From the NCBI RefSeq assembly GCF_014137865.1, contig NZ_JACGWU010000003.1:169431-233430 (forward strand): a stretch of 64,000 nt of DNA, written 5' to 3'. Position 1 is the first letter of the stretch. Each line of letters starts with the position of its first letter. The translations under genes were made by a program, and so were the position numbers. Shown here one piece after another: positions 9,027 through 18,269 of the stretch. The DNA is from Alpinimonas psychrophila. GTDB lineage: Bacteria; Actinomycetota; Actinomycetes; Actinomycetales; Microbacteriaceae. Under the pieces are notes generated by a model. That model did no database searches. It was not told the origin of the DNA and saw nothing but the letters and a program-made list of their open reading frames with translations.

Positions 9027-9983
9027 TTGACCGAGACACCCGTGGTCGTCATCGCCTACAACCGACCGGATAAGGTTCGTCGGTTGATTACTCGGTTGAG
9101 CACATTGAAGCCTCCCACGATAATTTTTGCGGTCGACGGACCTAAGCCAGGTCGGCAAGAGGACGAACTCAAAGTTCAAGAAGTTCGTTCTCTCGTAGAG
9201 CTCATCAATTGGACCGACCGGGTGGAAACGCGTTTTCAACCAACAAATCTTGGGCTCCGGACCGCCGTCACAGATGTCGTCAGCCATGCTGTTTCATTGC
9301 ACGGACAGGCAATCATCATGGAGGAGGACACACTTCCGGGCGCAAATTGGTTTCCTTACGCTCGAGAAATGCTTGAACGTCATCGTGATAACAGTCGAAT
9401 CGAACATATCTCTGGATACAACCTTGTGCCGCAAAGATTTCTCAGCAATGGTTTGGAGGGTAGTCGCCTAACGCGTTACCCCGAGTCAATTGCATGGGCG
9501 ACGTGGGACCGCGCCTGGGATAAGTTTGATGGTTCACTCGACTGGGCGCTCAACGCCAGTGTTGCTGAACTCGCGAGGATTGTGGGTTCTCGAGCTGGTG
9601 CCCTGCGCTGGAAGCAAAATTTTGCTGACGCAGAAGCAAATCGAATTTCAACATGGGCGTATCGATGGATTGCCAGTTTGTGGTCGCGTGACTCCTTTGT
9701 GCTTTCTCCGAACCAGAATCTTGTGACATACGCTGGGTACGATGCAGGAACCCACACACTCATGAAGGCGCCGTGGAGTGAACTTAGCCTTTATGAGGGC
9801 GACCTCAGGCAAAGCCTTAGTGGCACAGCTGACCTCGACCCACGGGCCGACGAGTGGGTTGGAAAGCGTGTTTTTGCCGAGAATCCATTTGGTGTCGCGC
9901 GAGGTGTGGCAATTACGGCAGCCCTGGCGGCGCGAAAGATGAATCGAAATCGTCGTGTTCTTGCACAGCGCGGTCTCTCCTAG
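9027..9983 (+). CDS. glycosyltransferase-like protein, GT-A fold
   Basis: A 318-residue protein starting at TTG 9027 after TGGAG. Seen: PVVVIAYNRPDKVRRLITRL (typical of GT-A entry strands), FAVDGPKPGRQED, RFQPTNLGLRTAV and IIMEEDTLPGANWF, where EED stands in for the DXD motif. Related proteins in O-antigen and capsule loci are annotated as GNT-I-like or HlpA-like glycosyltransferases. A TATACA box at 9005-9010, 17 bases ahead of the start codon, may be its -10 element, which would give a very short leader. The stop overlaps the stop of the convergent gene by 4 bases. Substrate unknown. Confidence 0.6.
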   Translation: MTETPVVVIAYNRPDKVRRLITRLSTLKPPTIIFAVDGPKPGRQEDELKVQEVRSLVELINWTDRVETRFQPTNLGLRTAVTDVVSHAVSLHGQAIIMEEDTLPGANWFPYAREMLERHRDNSRIEHISGYNLVPQRFLSNGLEGSRLTRYPESIAWATWDRAWDKFDGSLDWALNASVAELARIVGSRAGALRWKQNFADAEANRISTWAYRWIASLWSRDSFVLSPNQNLVTYAGYDAGTHTLMKAPWSELSLYEGDLRQSLSGTADLDPRADEWVGKRVFAENPFGVARGVAITAALAARKMNRNRRVLAQRGLS

Positions 9984-11791
9984 TTCGAGCTCGTAATCCC
10001 CAGTGCGATGCGAATACGTCCGGCCAGAGAATTGGGCTCCACGATTTCTTTCCACATACCTTCGCAGAGGCCAGTGAGGTGCTCCTGGAGCAGAGTCGAC
10101 TCCTCTTGTTCGGAGCCGGTGAGTTTCGGCCAGACCGTCGATTCTGCCAGGCTGTTTCTCTTGTGAGACATGACATCGAAGAAGACGTCCTTGCTTAGTC
10201 GAGACGTTTCGCGGTTCCTGAGGGCAAGTCGTTCCCTGACGAGTGGTCCGTAAGAAATGATTACAAACACCATTTTTCGCCAAAGCCACAGCCGGAATCC
10301 AGGTATTTTGGGGCGAATAGCAATGGGTTTTGCGTTCACAGCACCAGAAAAATCGCTCGCAATCCTGGTAAACAAGAAGGCATACCAGCGGAAAGCCTTG
10401 CGGACATTCTCGAGCGACCATCCTTCCTCAAGAGCAGCATCCAGCTTGATTACGAACTCTTCTGACGTGAAAGCTGTTCGGTTTATTTCTTGAGGGTATG
10501 TGAAGAAGTCGCGATTCGCGGGGGCGACGACGGGTATTCCAAAGGCGGCCAGCTCAGCACCTACAGACGAACGATACCCAAGAACGACATCAAGAATCTG
10601 CATGAGATCGTAGAGGCTGATGTTATCTGTGGGTAGATTTACGATGACGTTGGGAGGGGCGGTTTCGATGAGCTCCATGACACGTTCTACAACAGGGGCC
10701 ACAACGCTCTCTCGTTTATTGGGAAACATTCTCGGGTGGAGGCGGAGTACGAACTTGACTTCCGGTCGAGTTCTCGCATATTGAAAAACAAATTCAATCC
10801 ATTCAAATTGATTTTCAAAAAGATTTGGACGGTGGGTAGTATCAGGTAGCACGTTTGCAAGTTGTGCGGCGTTTAGCTCGTCCTCGCTGGACATGGGAAT
10901 GAGGACGACCTTGGCTTCTGCAGGTATGCCGAACCGTTCTCGGAGATGCGACGGTTTACTCGCTTGAAACGCACTTGAATAAGCGAATGCACTACTTGCT
11001 TCCAGGAGGCCTTCGAAGTGTGACGCCACGAGGGAAATTTCCGAAGATCCAACGGGGGTTTCCCTATATTCCTGCCAGCTGTGGGATCCGAAAACCTGGA
11101 ATTGAGTCTGACTTTCCAAGAACATCGACATCGTTTCACCACGGAGTGTGATGTGGCTGCCTCCTTGGAGGGTGTACGTCGGGATACCTCTCAATTCTGC
11201 TACGGCAAGAAAAGCATGGTTGACCCCATAAAGCCTGTTATAGGTGACAACGTAGTCGGGGCGTTCGAGGTCAAGAATGCGTTCGGCCGCCATTAAGGTC
11301 GCAGCACTGTTGCGCAATTGCTCGCGATAGATTGGGAAGAGCTCCTCGGGAATGTTGGTCCCCATAATTTTGTAGTTGAGCAGAAACTCGTAGGCCGCGT
11401 AGCGACCGATCGGCACGTTGCGCAGAACGAGAGTGGGCCAATTCTCTAGAGTCGAAGATTGAACAAGGATATCAAGTTCTTCGACGTCGCCAGGAAGCAG
11501 GAAATCGTCGGTAATGAGACTCCGGAAATTGAATTTGCTATCGACAAGTTCTCTTCGTCGAAAGCAGGCGCTGCACACTTGTCGGCGCTTGTGAAAGGTG
11601 TCCGCCGCCGTCAGCCCTGCGGCCGACATGGCCACACAAAAGCTATCGTAGAGTCCGCCACACCGAACGGTGACAATGTCAATACCTCGTTCGTGGAGAC
11701 CCGCGGCAACCAAGGCTTCGGGGAAAGAATGCTCCCAGATGTTTGAAAAAGGGGAAAAGAAAAGTGCTTTCACGAGTGGTAAAGCTATCAC
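9980..11791 (-). CDS. GT-B-like polysaccharide biosynthesis protein
   Basis: A 603-residue protein without a confidently known function. Seen: N-terminal ALFFSPFSNIWEHSFPEALVA (GT-B entry fold), a cluster of Cys at VCSACFRRRELVD, VTYNRLYGVNHAF, LQGGSHITL, then in the C-terminal half FVLRLHPRMFP and DVVLGYRSSVGAELAAFGIPVVAP. The R-x-HP then VG-E-A-GIP order resembles capsule/Kdo-type transferases. The C-terminal 130 residues are basic and may be membrane-associated. Start: GTG 11791 is preceded by GAGG; GTG 11773 (VKALFF) is an alternative. It lies downstream of the AAC(3)-DUF4910 pair on the same strand, so it is a candidate for transferring the decorated pseudaminic acid. That is inference. 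Confidence 0.5.
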   Translation of the reverse strand: MIALPLVKALFFSPFSNIWEHSFPEALVAAGLHERGIDIVTVRCGGLYDSFCVAMSAAGLTAADTFHKRRQVCSACFRRRELVDSKFNFRSLITDDFLLPGDVEELDILVQSSTLENWPTLVLRNVPIGRYAAYEFLLNYKIMGTNIPEELFPIYREQLRNSAATLMAAERILDLERPDYVVTYNRLYGVNHAFLAVAELRGIPTYTLQGGSHITLRGETMSMFLESQTQFQVFGSHSWQEYRETPVGSSEISLVASHFEGLLEASSAFAYSSAFQASKPSHLRERFGIPAEAKVVLIPMSSEDELNAAQLANVLPDTTHRPNLFENQFEWIEFVFQYARTRPEVKFVLRLHPRMFPNKRESVVAPVVERVMELIETAPPNVIVNLPTDNISLYDLMQILDVVLGYRSSVGAELAAFGIPVVAPANRDFFTYPQEINRTAFTSEEFVIKLDAALEEGWSLENVRKAFRWYAFLFTRIASDFSGAVNAKPIAIRPKIPGFRLWLWRKMVFVIISYGPLVRERLALRNRETSRLSKDVFFDVMSHKRNSLAESTVWPKLTGSEQEESTLLQEHLTGLCEGMWKEIVEPNSLAGRIRIALGITSSN

Positions 11792-11938
11792 AGGAGCCTC
11801 GGGCTATTTATCGACGGCTGAAATGGGCGTTTTGAAAAATCAAAGTTGCTAGTGTCTCTCCTTACCTTGCACCGGCCAGCTTCCGAGGAGATTTGCGTCA
11901 CGTGCAATAAGGCAATGGCAATAAAACTTTATGAACTT
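11792..11938. other. intergenic spacer between DUF4910 gene and GT-B-like gene
   Basis: This 147-base spacer separates two minus-strand genes. It is AT-richer at its right end. I see no open frame and no strong terminator. A separate promoter for the GT-B-like gene is possible but no convincing -35/-10 pair was found. Confidence 0.4.
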
Positions 11939-13225
11939 TCATTGTTCGAAGCGTTCAACGAGCGCGTGGTTTTCCAACGTGACAAAAACTGAACGAACGA
12001 CTTTTGATGAAACTCCACTCAAGTCAGAAATTGCGATGACATCATGATTTCCGTCCGCAAAGGTGAGGACATTTTTCAAATCTTTCACGATGCCTGCACT
12101 CTTCTTTGTGCTGATAGTCGGGTACAGGCCCCTTTTACCCAGTTGTGGTTCCCCCAGTGTGGTGCTCGCCCAGCGCCAATTTCCCTCGGCGAGTTCGATG
12201 GCATCCATCATCATGGAGAGCCCACCCTCTAAGCCCTCAGGAGTGACTACGGTGAGGTCATCTAACGACGTATGGTACTCGGGGTACTCGGCATATTTGG
12301 AACGCATAAGGGACGCAATGGGCAGGTCGACTCCGGGCCAGCACCACTGCCGCTCGTCCGAACCTCTGTCCAAGAAGGAGTACTCAATGTAGTCGAGCTG
12401 GCGGTCTTGGAGTATCTTCTTTGAAATTCGATCGGAGAGTGTATTGCCTAAGCGAGATGGTACGAAGGAATATGTGCGATTGTCGCCAATGCAGGTGAGA
12501 ACCCAGCCGGCCTTTACGTTTTTTTTCAAGTTCTCGAGATTTTGCGAAATATAGATGATCGACCCAATAGTTTCTGGGATCAAGAGAATTCGATACGTGA
12601 AGTGACGAGATTCCAACGATTCGAGCCACCGAGAAAGCGCAATGGAAACCGCAGGGCCAGATAATTCATTGTTTGCCATTGAAGGATGGCAAACATAGGT
12701 GCTGATGAGAATTTCCTCGGATGAAAAACCAGGAATCACGAGTTCCCCGTATGTGAGGTTGCCATCGAAGAGTTCGGAATCAATTACAACGTGAAATGGC
12801 CCACTTCCAAGGTCGTCTCTCTGAATTTGGCTCAGGCAGAAGCCCCAGTTCTCAGCGTAGTAAGACGTCACGTATGGAATAGCCGAAGGTTGGTCTGGGA
12901 GTGTGTGCAAGTGAGATTCGAGTTCTGCAAGCGTCATAGTCATGTTCACTGGTGTCGAGTAGCCAACTACGTGGAGGTTCGACTCGGCGAAATCGATGAC
13001 GCGCAAACCCTCTATTGTTTCGACGTAGGCCTCTCGAATACGCCACTCCTTGGGCACGATCCAGTCGGCTACTGTGGTCCCCGTCGGGACCTCCTTTATT
13101 TCGAGTGATGGCTGCAAGGCGCCGAAATACTTCAGTGTTTCTCGAACACCGTCTCCCGAAAGGCTCCGACAAATTGGCATCAAATCAGCGACCCATCCGT
13201 GCATCGTTAGCCCCGAATCAATCAT
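11939..13225 (-). CDS. DUF4910 (former DUF2172) aminopeptidase-like protein with C-terminal winged helix
   Basis: A 428-residue protein of the DUF4910 family, which has an M28-like zinc aminopeptidase fold. Seen: the candidate metal ligands H180 in TYVCHPSMANNELSG, E218 in LIPETIG, D290 in RGSDERQW and H318 in EYPEYHTSLDD, all in the expected order. The last 55 residues (VLTFADGNHDVIAISDLSG, then SSKVVRSVFVTLENHALVERF) look like a winged helix. The family is recurrent in glycan loci. In Campylobacter jejuni the homologue Cj1295 has been linked to an acyl (di-O-methylglyceroyl) form of pseudaminic acid on flagellin. Start ATG overlaps the AAC(3)-like stop (ATGA), so the pair is translationally coupled. 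Whether it hydrolyses or transfers an acyl/aminoacyl group is unknown. Confidence 0.8.
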   Translation of the reverse strand: MIDSGLTMHGWVADLMPICRSLSGDGVRETLKYFGALQPSLEIKEVPTGTTVADWIVPKEWRIREAYVETIEGLRVIDFAESNLHVVGYSTPVNMTMTLAELESHLHTLPDQPSAIPYVTSYYAENWGFCLSQIQRDDLGSGPFHVVIDSELFDGNLTYGELVIPGFSSEEILISTYVCHPSMANNELSGPAVSIALSRWLESLESRHFTYRILLIPETIGSIIYISQNLENLKKNVKAGWVLTCIGDNRTYSFVPSRLGNTLSDRISKKILQDRQLDYIEYSFLDRGSDERQWCWPGVDLPIASLMRSKYAEYPEYHTSLDDLTVVTPEGLEGGLSMMMDAIELAEGNWRWASTTLGEPQLGKRGLYPTISTKKSAGIVKDLKNVLTFADGNHDVIAISDLSGVSSKVVRSVFVTLENHALVERFEQ

Positions 13226-14067
13226 GCGCTTTCCTGTTCTATTGTCGGTTCAAAATCTGAAAGGAAGAATGGCCTGCCAAGCCTCTGAAGGTGCTGCTCC
13301 GCCCAAACCCGAGACTTTTCGGTCAACATGTAAAAGGGGTCCTTGCGAAGATTCTCTGTCCATGATTCCACGAGAGCCCGGGCGGGCGCCCAAAAGACAT
13401 TTTGGCCTGCTTCAATGCGTCTGATTATCCCCGCCTGCACGGCGTCCTGCTCGAGTCTTGCCATGTCGTACAAAATGACTCCACCGAGGGGTCGCACATG
13501 GTACCTAATGTGCATTTCTTGAGCGTCTAAGGAGGGGTCATTCTCCGCTAGCCCGCGAAATGATTTCGTATAACGGTATGCGGGTCCGCCCGATAAGGTC
13601 TCCGCTAGGTGATGAATGGTGGCAGACCCGTAATCAGCACCGTACCAAAGAACCGTGCCATCTCCCTCGACAAGTTGGCCAAAATCAGAATGCGGCCCGA
13701 AGGGGTCGGAGAAATCCGATCCTGCGAGGCGGAACTCAGGCCTGATACCGATACCGGCGAAGTTGAATGCCGGGCTGAGAGTCCGCCACTCAGAATGTCT
13801 TGTCCGGAAGTGTTCGTTAAGCGCTCCCACTTGAACAATAGAAGAACGAGCGCTGTACGTCTTTCCGGAGAGAAAATCGTAGTTAAACGCTGCGAACCAA
13901 ATGTCACGGTTATCAGAAATCGTGTTGACGACATTGACGTGTTCTTCGAGGAGGTTCTCTCGGCCTCGAATACCTTTAACAAGCGCGTGCGTCCGGGACA
14001 CATCTGAGTGAACCATCACGGGACCATCCGGTGCATCATTGGGTAACATGAGAGCGTGAAATGCCAT
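13222..14067 (-). CDS. AAC(3)-family N-acyltransferase in glycan locus
   Basis: A 281-residue member of the aminoglycoside N3-acetyltransferase fold. Seen: GPVMVHSDVSRTHALV near residue 16, TYSARSSIVQVGALNEHFR, and the diagnostic block DPFGPHSDFGQLVEGDGTVLWYG with HHLAE after it. In O-antigen and flagellin-glycan loci these proteins are not antibiotic-resistance enzymes; they are thought to acylate amino sugars. Here it sits between the ACP/KAS-III genes and DUF4910, so its donor may be an acyl-ACP or acyl-CoA and its acceptor an amino group of pseudaminic acid. That is inference. Start 14067 is the longest ATG; an ATG at 14049 (MLPNDAPDG) is an alternative, since neither has a good ribosome site. 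Confidence 0.75.
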   Translation of the reverse strand: MAFHALMLPNDAPDGPVMVHSDVSRTHALVKGIRGRENLLEEHVNVVNTISDNRDIWFAAFNYDFLSGKTYSARSSIVQVGALNEHFRTRHSEWRTLSPAFNFAGIGIRPEFRLAGSDFSDPFGPHSDFGQLVEGDGTVLWYGADYGSATIHHLAETLSGGPAYRYTKSFRGLAENDPSLDAQEMHIRYHVRPLGGVILYDMARLEQDAVQAGIIRRIEAGQNVFWAPARALVESWTENLRKDPFYMLTEKSRVWAEQHLQRLGRPFFLSDFEPTIEQESA

Positions 14068-14204
14068 AGTTAGCGATGCATCCTTCGAGAGTAGGACAAG
14101 CTATCCTTCACAGCTCCCCTAATGCAAAGGATATCACTGGTCGACTCGGTGAAGATTTGGCGCCCACCCGGGAACTATTTCACCACACTTTGAGAGGTGC
14201 CTCG
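14068..14204. promoter_or_regulatory. divergent intergenic region, AAC(3)-like gene / GNAT gene
   Basis: The AAC(3)-like gene leaves leftward and the GNAT gene rightward from these 137 bases, so promoters for both are expected here. The frame of the GNAT gene is open through the region, but the ribosome site GAGAGGTG at 14192-14199 fixes its start at 14205. No clear -35/-10 pair was identified. Confidence 0.35.
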
Positions 14205-14720
14205 ATGGCGGACGGAAAGGCGCAATTAGCGAATCGAATGACGGTCCGGGAGGCAAATTGGGCGGACTGTGAAACTTTGTTCATGTGGCGGAATGATCCT
14301 TCGACTCGTTCAGCGTCTTTAGAGACGGGGGAAGTTTCCTGGGAATCTCACGGCTCATGGTTTCGTGCCGCGTTGAGCTCGTCAACCCGCCACATCTTTA
14401 TTGTTGAGGCTACTTTTGCAGAGTCCATTTCTTCAGTAGGAATGTGTCGCTTTGACGTCGAAAATGAAACGGCAGAGGTGAGCATTAATTTGAACCCCTC
14501 CTTGCGGGGAAAGGGGCTATCGCTTGAGGTTCTCAGCGCTGCACTTGATTATTTTCGAAACGGGAGTCGATCCGAGACAACAATCATTGCACGCGTCCGC
14601 GTCGATAATCCCGCGAGCCTTCGGCTCTTTGAAAGAGCCGGATTTGAGAGAACTCACGAAGACGCCAGTGTTGCAATGTTTGAGCTAGCAAAGTCCAAAA
14701 ATCCTGACGGTCCCTCGTAA
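14205..14720 (+). CDS. GNAT acetyltransferase, PseH/FlmH-like
   Basis: A 171-residue GNAT starting at ATG 14205 behind a good GAGAGGTG ribosome site; the frame is open further upstream but that part has no family similarity. Seen: VREANWADCETLFMWRND, typical of the PseH/FlmH and RimJ-like branch, SHGSWFRAAL, SVGMCRFDVENETAEVSI, the acetyl-CoA loop LRGKGLSLEVL, and VDNPASLRLFERAGFERTHED. The first third resembles PseH enzymes more than the other GNAT at 20354 does, so either gene may supply the 4-N-acetylation step of pseudaminic acid. It is the only plus-strand gene within the minus-strand pse block, lying between KAS-III and AAC(3). Confidence 0.75.
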   Translation: MADGKAQLANRMTVREANWADCETLFMWRNDPSTRSASLETGEVSWESHGSWFRAALSSSTRHIFIVEATFAESISSVGMCRFDVENETAEVSINLNPSLRGKGLSLEVLSAALDYFRNGSRSETTIIARVRVDNPASLRLFERAGFERTHEDASVAMFELAKSKNPDGPS

Positions 14721-14829
14721 GATTCAGTGACGAAAAGGTCTAACCGAATACTCACGTACAAATTGGAAAGGGAAATTACCTCGTTGGCCGAGGCACAAGG
14801 TACAGTGTCGGTGATTTTCCCTACAGCGG

Positions 14830-15834
14830 CTAGCCCCTTGACTGTCGGATGGTTAGACCCGCAAGCGTGAGCCCCACACCAAAAGCCAGAAGAAAAAGGT
14901 ACCGACCTTCTGAGCCAAACAGTTCCGTCTCCGTCATTCCTGCAGTTTCAGCGAGAATCTGGAAAGGAATCGCGCTACCCACAACGTTTCCATACTCTCG
15001 CGAAACGAACTGAGCATCTTGGTCAAGTGACAGTGACTTGCTCACGGCGTCGACGACGGCGCGCGAACCCTGGTGAATATACCAACTGTCTATTTCATCA
15101 TGCCCAAGTCCCGCTCTAGTAACCGCGCCGGCAACTGCAGATTTCACGTGTTTAACAACAAAATTGAAAACACCGGCACCATTCATCTCGAGCTCACCGA
15201 AGGGAAAATGTTCGTTTCCCCGAGTGACTGTCAGATCATCGGCATGATTGCCTTCAGAAATAACTGTCGATGACAAGATTTCCCATTTGCGGGATGGGTG
15301 ACGAATGCCGGGAATGGTGAGAGCATCGGCGGTCAAAATGATTGCGCTTGCTCCGTCGGAGAAAAGAGGGGAAACTCTGAGATTTGAATCCTCATAAAGC
15401 TTTGAGTAAGTATCCGAGATCACAATCAGAATTGCCTTGGACGTTCCGGAGGCTATGAGAGAGTTGCCGAGAATAACGGATCGAACGAATCCTGTGCAGG
15501 CATCATTGATATCGAAGACGAGCGTATGGGGAGCCAACATGAGTTCGCCGTGCAAGAGGTGCCCGTTGCCGGGGGCTGCACGATCGCCTGTTGACGTGAT
15601 GTAAATTACCGTGTCCACGTTTGCTCTGAGCCAATCAGTATCTACGTTGGCCAGCGCGGCTCGCGCCAGATCCAATCCAGTTTGTTCTTTCGTAACGTGA
15701 AAAACGGTCTCAAAACCAGTTCTGGTGAGAAATCCTTCGCGAACTTCCCCGTTTTCTGCTACTAGCAGGGCTACATCTCGTTTAGTGCTTCCAAGGGCAC
15801 TGCCGACCGGATGAATCCAGAAGCTACTTGACAA
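14830..15834 (-). CDS. ketoacyl-ACP synthase III-like enzyme in glycan locus
   Basis: A 334-residue thiolase-fold protein related to FabH. Catalytic triad is intact: C113 in DINDACTGFV, H254 in WYIHQGSRAV and N283 in REYGNVVGSAIPF. It would condense an acyl-CoA with a malonyl- or similar extender on an acyl carrier protein. Its start overlaps the end of the ACP gene by 11 bases, so the two are a unit. It is not in a fatty-acid operon but inside the pse cluster, the same association as FabH2 with an AcpP in the Campylobacter flagellin-glycosylation locus. It likely makes a short acyl group, for example a 3-hydroxybutyryl precursor, for sugar N- or O-acylation; the product is inference. Downstream spacing to the convergent GNAT is 109 bases. 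Confidence 0.85.
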   Translation of the reverse strand: MSSSFWIHPVGSALGSTKRDVALLVAENGEVREGFLTRTGFETVFHVTKEQTGLDLARAALANVDTDWLRANVDTVIYITSTGDRAAPGNGHLLHGELMLAPHTLVFDINDACTGFVRSVILGNSLIASGTSKAILIVISDTYSKLYEDSNLRVSPLFSDGASAIILTADALTIPGIRHPSRKWEILSSTVISEGNHADDLTVTRGNEHFPFGELEMNGAGVFNFVVKHVKSAVAGAVTRAGLGHDEIDSWYIHQGSRAVVDAVSKSLSLDQDAQFVSREYGNVVGSAIPFQILAETAGMTETELFGSEGRYLFLLAFGVGLTLAGLTIRQSRG

Positions 15835-16045
15835 GGTTGTTCTTTTTCATGATTTCGAGCAGGGTTTCAAAGTCCGAAAAATTATCCAATTCGTCGAGGG
15901 AGGCAACTTTGTCACCGAATTCGTCATGGAGCGCCGAGATAATTTCCAGCTTGTCCAGAGAGTCCCATTGTGGATTCTCCGGTTCAGTCTCTGGGTCCTT
16001 CTGAAGTGCGAGGACCGCCAGCAATCGAAGTTCCGATTCATTCAT
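15824..16045 (-). CDS. acyl carrier protein, dedicated
   Basis: A 73-residue acidic helical protein with the phosphopantetheine site at S29 in QWDSLDKLEIISAL; the DSL core is intact. It is divergent from housekeeping AcpP sequences and shorter at the N-terminus. The start ATG follows AGGAGA. It is coupled to the KAS-III-like gene (11-base overlap) and 30 bases downstream of pseI. The genetic link argues that an ACP-bound acyl group is made for this locus. It would need a phosphopantetheinyl transferase from elsewhere in the genome. Confidence 0.85.
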   Translation of the reverse strand: MNESELRLLAVLALQKDPETEPENPQWDSLDKLEIISALHDEFGDKVASLDELDNFSDFETLLEIMKKNNLVK

Positions 16046-16075
16046 AGGTTTCTCCTTTTTGTTTGACTTCGTAAT

Positions 16076-17110
16076 TTAAAACAGGTCCCAGGTGATTGGT
16101 GTTCCTGCCGGTGCGTCGGTGTTGAAAATGCGCCCCATAGTCCGATCGATCTCTTTGGGAGGTAGACCTCCACCCGGACGGACGGAGCGTACGTTCAACG
16201 GCGATGCAACGTCTCCAGCGCGAACATCGGCGGAAACATATAGTGAAGGGCGAAGGCGCAGAGATTCGTTTTCTGCTGAGGTTGCCCATGCATCTGCGGA
16301 GCCCAAGGCCCGAACGGCCATGTCGCACGCCTCAACTAGTTGTGCGAGTTCTGCTGGTTCGAGGGAGAAGGCACTATCGACACCGCCATCCGAGCGGCGA
16401 AGAGTCACGTGCTTCTCTATAACGGATGCGCCAAGGGCCGCTGCCGCCACGGATACTCCGAGACCCATCGTGTGATCAGAGAGTCCAACTTTTGTGCCAA
16501 AAATCTGAGCCATTGCCGGCATTCGAAGAAGATTTGCATCATCCGGTTGCGCGGGATATGAACTGGTGCACGCCAGCAAGGTAATGTCAGTGCATCCGCC
16601 AGCCTTCGCCGCAGCGACGGCTTCTGCAGCTTCGGCTATTGAAGCGGTTCCCACGGAGATAATCATGGGCTTGCCCGTCTGGGCAACCTGAGTGATCAGC
16701 GGTAAATCAACAATCTCGAGTGAGGCAATCTTGTAGACGGGAACGTCGAGAGTTTCTAGGAAGTCGACAGCAGTGTCGTCAAAAGGCGTGCTGAAGGCAA
16801 TCATTCCCAGGTCGCGAGCAAGGTTAAAAATGGGCTCATGCCAAGCCCACGGAGTGTGGGCCTCTTCGTAGAGGTCATAGAGCTTGCGAGATGCCCAGAG
16901 TTCATGCCCGTCACTGACTCGAAATGCAGGAGAATCGACGTTCAGCGTGATGGTGTCCGCAGTGTACGTCTGGATTTTCACCGCATGCGCGCCCGTGTCA
17001 GCTATGGCCCGCACTATCTCCAGTGCGCGAGGGAGTGATCCATTGTGATTGCCGGAAATCTCAGCAACAATCAGAGGGCCCTTTTCGGGGCCGAGGGGGA
17101 GGCTACTCAT
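16076..17110 (-). CDS. pseI: pseudaminic acid synthase
   Basis: A 344-residue NeuB-family enzyme condensing 6-deoxy-AltdiNAc with phosphoenolpyruvate to pseudaminic acid. Seen: VAEISGNHNGSLPRALEIV, then AVKIQTYTADTITL (the PseI hallmark), AFSTPFDDTAVDFL, YKIASLEIVDLPLI, ACTSSYPA and VGLSDHTMG; the C-terminal 60 residues are an antifreeze-like SAF domain (RPSLYVSADVRAGD). The start at ATG 17110 follows a strong AGGAGA; the frame to 17176 extends into pseC and is not used. Gene order pseB-pseC-pseI-ACP-KAS-III on one strand indicates one operon. All residues expected for metal and PEP binding appear present. Confidence 0.93.
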   Translation of the reverse strand: MSSLPLGPEKGPLIVAEISGNHNGSLPRALEIVRAIADTGAHAVKIQTYTADTITLNVDSPAFRVSDGHELWASRKLYDLYEEAHTPWAWHEPIFNLARDLGMIAFSTPFDDTAVDFLETLDVPVYKIASLEIVDLPLITQVAQTGKPMIISVGTASIAEAAEAVAAAKAGGCTDITLLACTSSYPAQPDDANLLRMPAMAQIFGTKVGLSDHTMGLGVSVAAAALGASVIEKHVTLRRSDGGVDSAFSLEPAELAQLVEACDMAVRALGSADAWATSAENESLRLRPSLYVSADVRAGDVASPLNVRSVRPGGGLPPKEIDRTMGRIFNTDAPAGTPITWDLF

Positions 17111-17141
17111 TGCGGTTCTCCTATCGTGGCGGACAAAAAAG

Positions 17142-18269
17142 TTATGCCAAGGCCTTGCGTAAGACGTCGATAACAATCGATTGCTGATCGTGACTCAAAT
17201 CCGCGTACATGGGTAACGAAATTTCTTGTTCATAATATGCTTCGGCGACGGGGCACATGCCGCGCTTGTACCCGAGGTCCTCAAAAACGGGATGCCAATA
17301 GGCCGGCAGGTAGTTCACCTGCACCAGTACCCCCGCGTTGCGCATGAAATCAAAAACTTCACGCCGCCGCCCTTCTGGAATGCGAACGGGGTAGAGGTGC
17401 CACATTGGATCGACATAGTCCCGTTTGGTCGGCAAAATAAGGCCGGCCACGTCAGAGAGTTCTTCCTTATAACGTTCAAAGATCGAGGTTCGACGAGCTT
17501 TAAACTCCGCAATTCGCTTGACTTGGTTCAGTCCAAGGGCGCTTAGAACATCAGGAAGGCGGTAGTTCAGGCCAATCTCGTGAACTTCTTGATGCCACGG
17601 CCCTTCATCGGGGTAACGCTGTTCTTCTTTATTACGAACAAGGCCATGGGAACGAAAACGGCGGGCACGTTCGACCAACGCGGCATCGGGGGAGACGACC
17701 GCCCCGCCCTCGGCCGTTGTCATGTTCTTCGTTGGAAAAAAAGAAAATGCCGTGATGTCGGCCAAAGATCCCACAGGGCGATTTTTGTACGTCGACGCGA
17801 TTGAATGTGCCGCATCCTCAAGAAAATATGCACCGGTCGAATGAGCTAAAGAGGCCAGTTCGTCTGCATCAACCGGGTGGCCCGCGTAGTCGACGCCAGC
17901 GATGACCTTGGTGCGGGGTGTAATCAGCGCTGCAACAGAGCCGGGATCGATGTTCCCTGTGTCGGCAGCAACATCTGCGAAGTGAACCTTTACCCCCAGG
18001 GCCATTGCCGTGGCCGCAGTCGCTACAAAGGTCAGCGGGGACGTGATTACTTCGTCACCGTTCGACACATTGAGAGCCGCGTAGGCGCAGTGCAGTGCAG
18101 CGGTTCCGGAGGAAACGACAGTCGAGTCAGGCGTCCCCGACAAAGTAGCGATTGCGTCTTCGAAGGCAGTAACGACTGGTCCCATAGTGAGCCAGTCGGT
18201 CGTCATGACGGAGACCACGGCGTCAATATCTCCTTGAGAAATCGACTGCCGACCATAGGGGATAGTCAT
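17142..18269 (-). CDS. pseC: UDP-4-amino-4,6-dideoxy-L-AltNAc transaminase
   Basis: A 375-residue DegT/DnrJ/EryC1-type PLP enzyme. It transfers an amino group to C4 of the keto sugar made by PseB. Seen: PYGRQSISQGDIDAVV, SGTAALHCAYAAL, SPLTFVATAATA, DYAGHPVD, EDAAHSIAS and the PLP lysine K181 in SFFPTKNMTTAEGGAV; LNYRLPDVLSALGL closes the active site. The ATG directly follows the pseB stop (zero-base gap), showing tight coupling. The pairing with an inverting dehydratase immediately upstream identifies it as PseC rather than a generic sugar aminotransferase. Confidence 0.93.
   Translation of the reverse strand: MTIPYGRQSISQGDIDAVVSVMTTDWLTMGPVVTAFEDAIATLSGTPDSTVVSSGTAALHCAYAALNVSNGDEVITSPLTFVATAATAMALGVKVHFADVAADTGNIDPGSVAALITPRTKVIAGVDYAGHPVDADELASLAHSTGAYFLEDAAHSIASTYKNRPVGSLADITAFSFFPTKNMTTAEGGAVVSPDAALVERARRFRSHGLVRNKEEQRYPDEGPWHQEVHEIGLNYRLPDVLSALGLNQVKRIAEFKARRTSIFERYKEELSDVAGLILPTKRDYVDPMWHLYPVRIPEGRRREVFDFMRNAGVLVQVNYLPAYWHPVFEDLGYKRGMCPVAEAYYEQEISLPMYADLSHDQQSIVIDVLRKALA

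Noticed and set aside
13222..14067. Aminoglycoside resistance gene.
   Set aside because: The AAC(3) fold is clear, but the gene is in a pseudaminic acid operon; homologues in such loci serve sugar modification.
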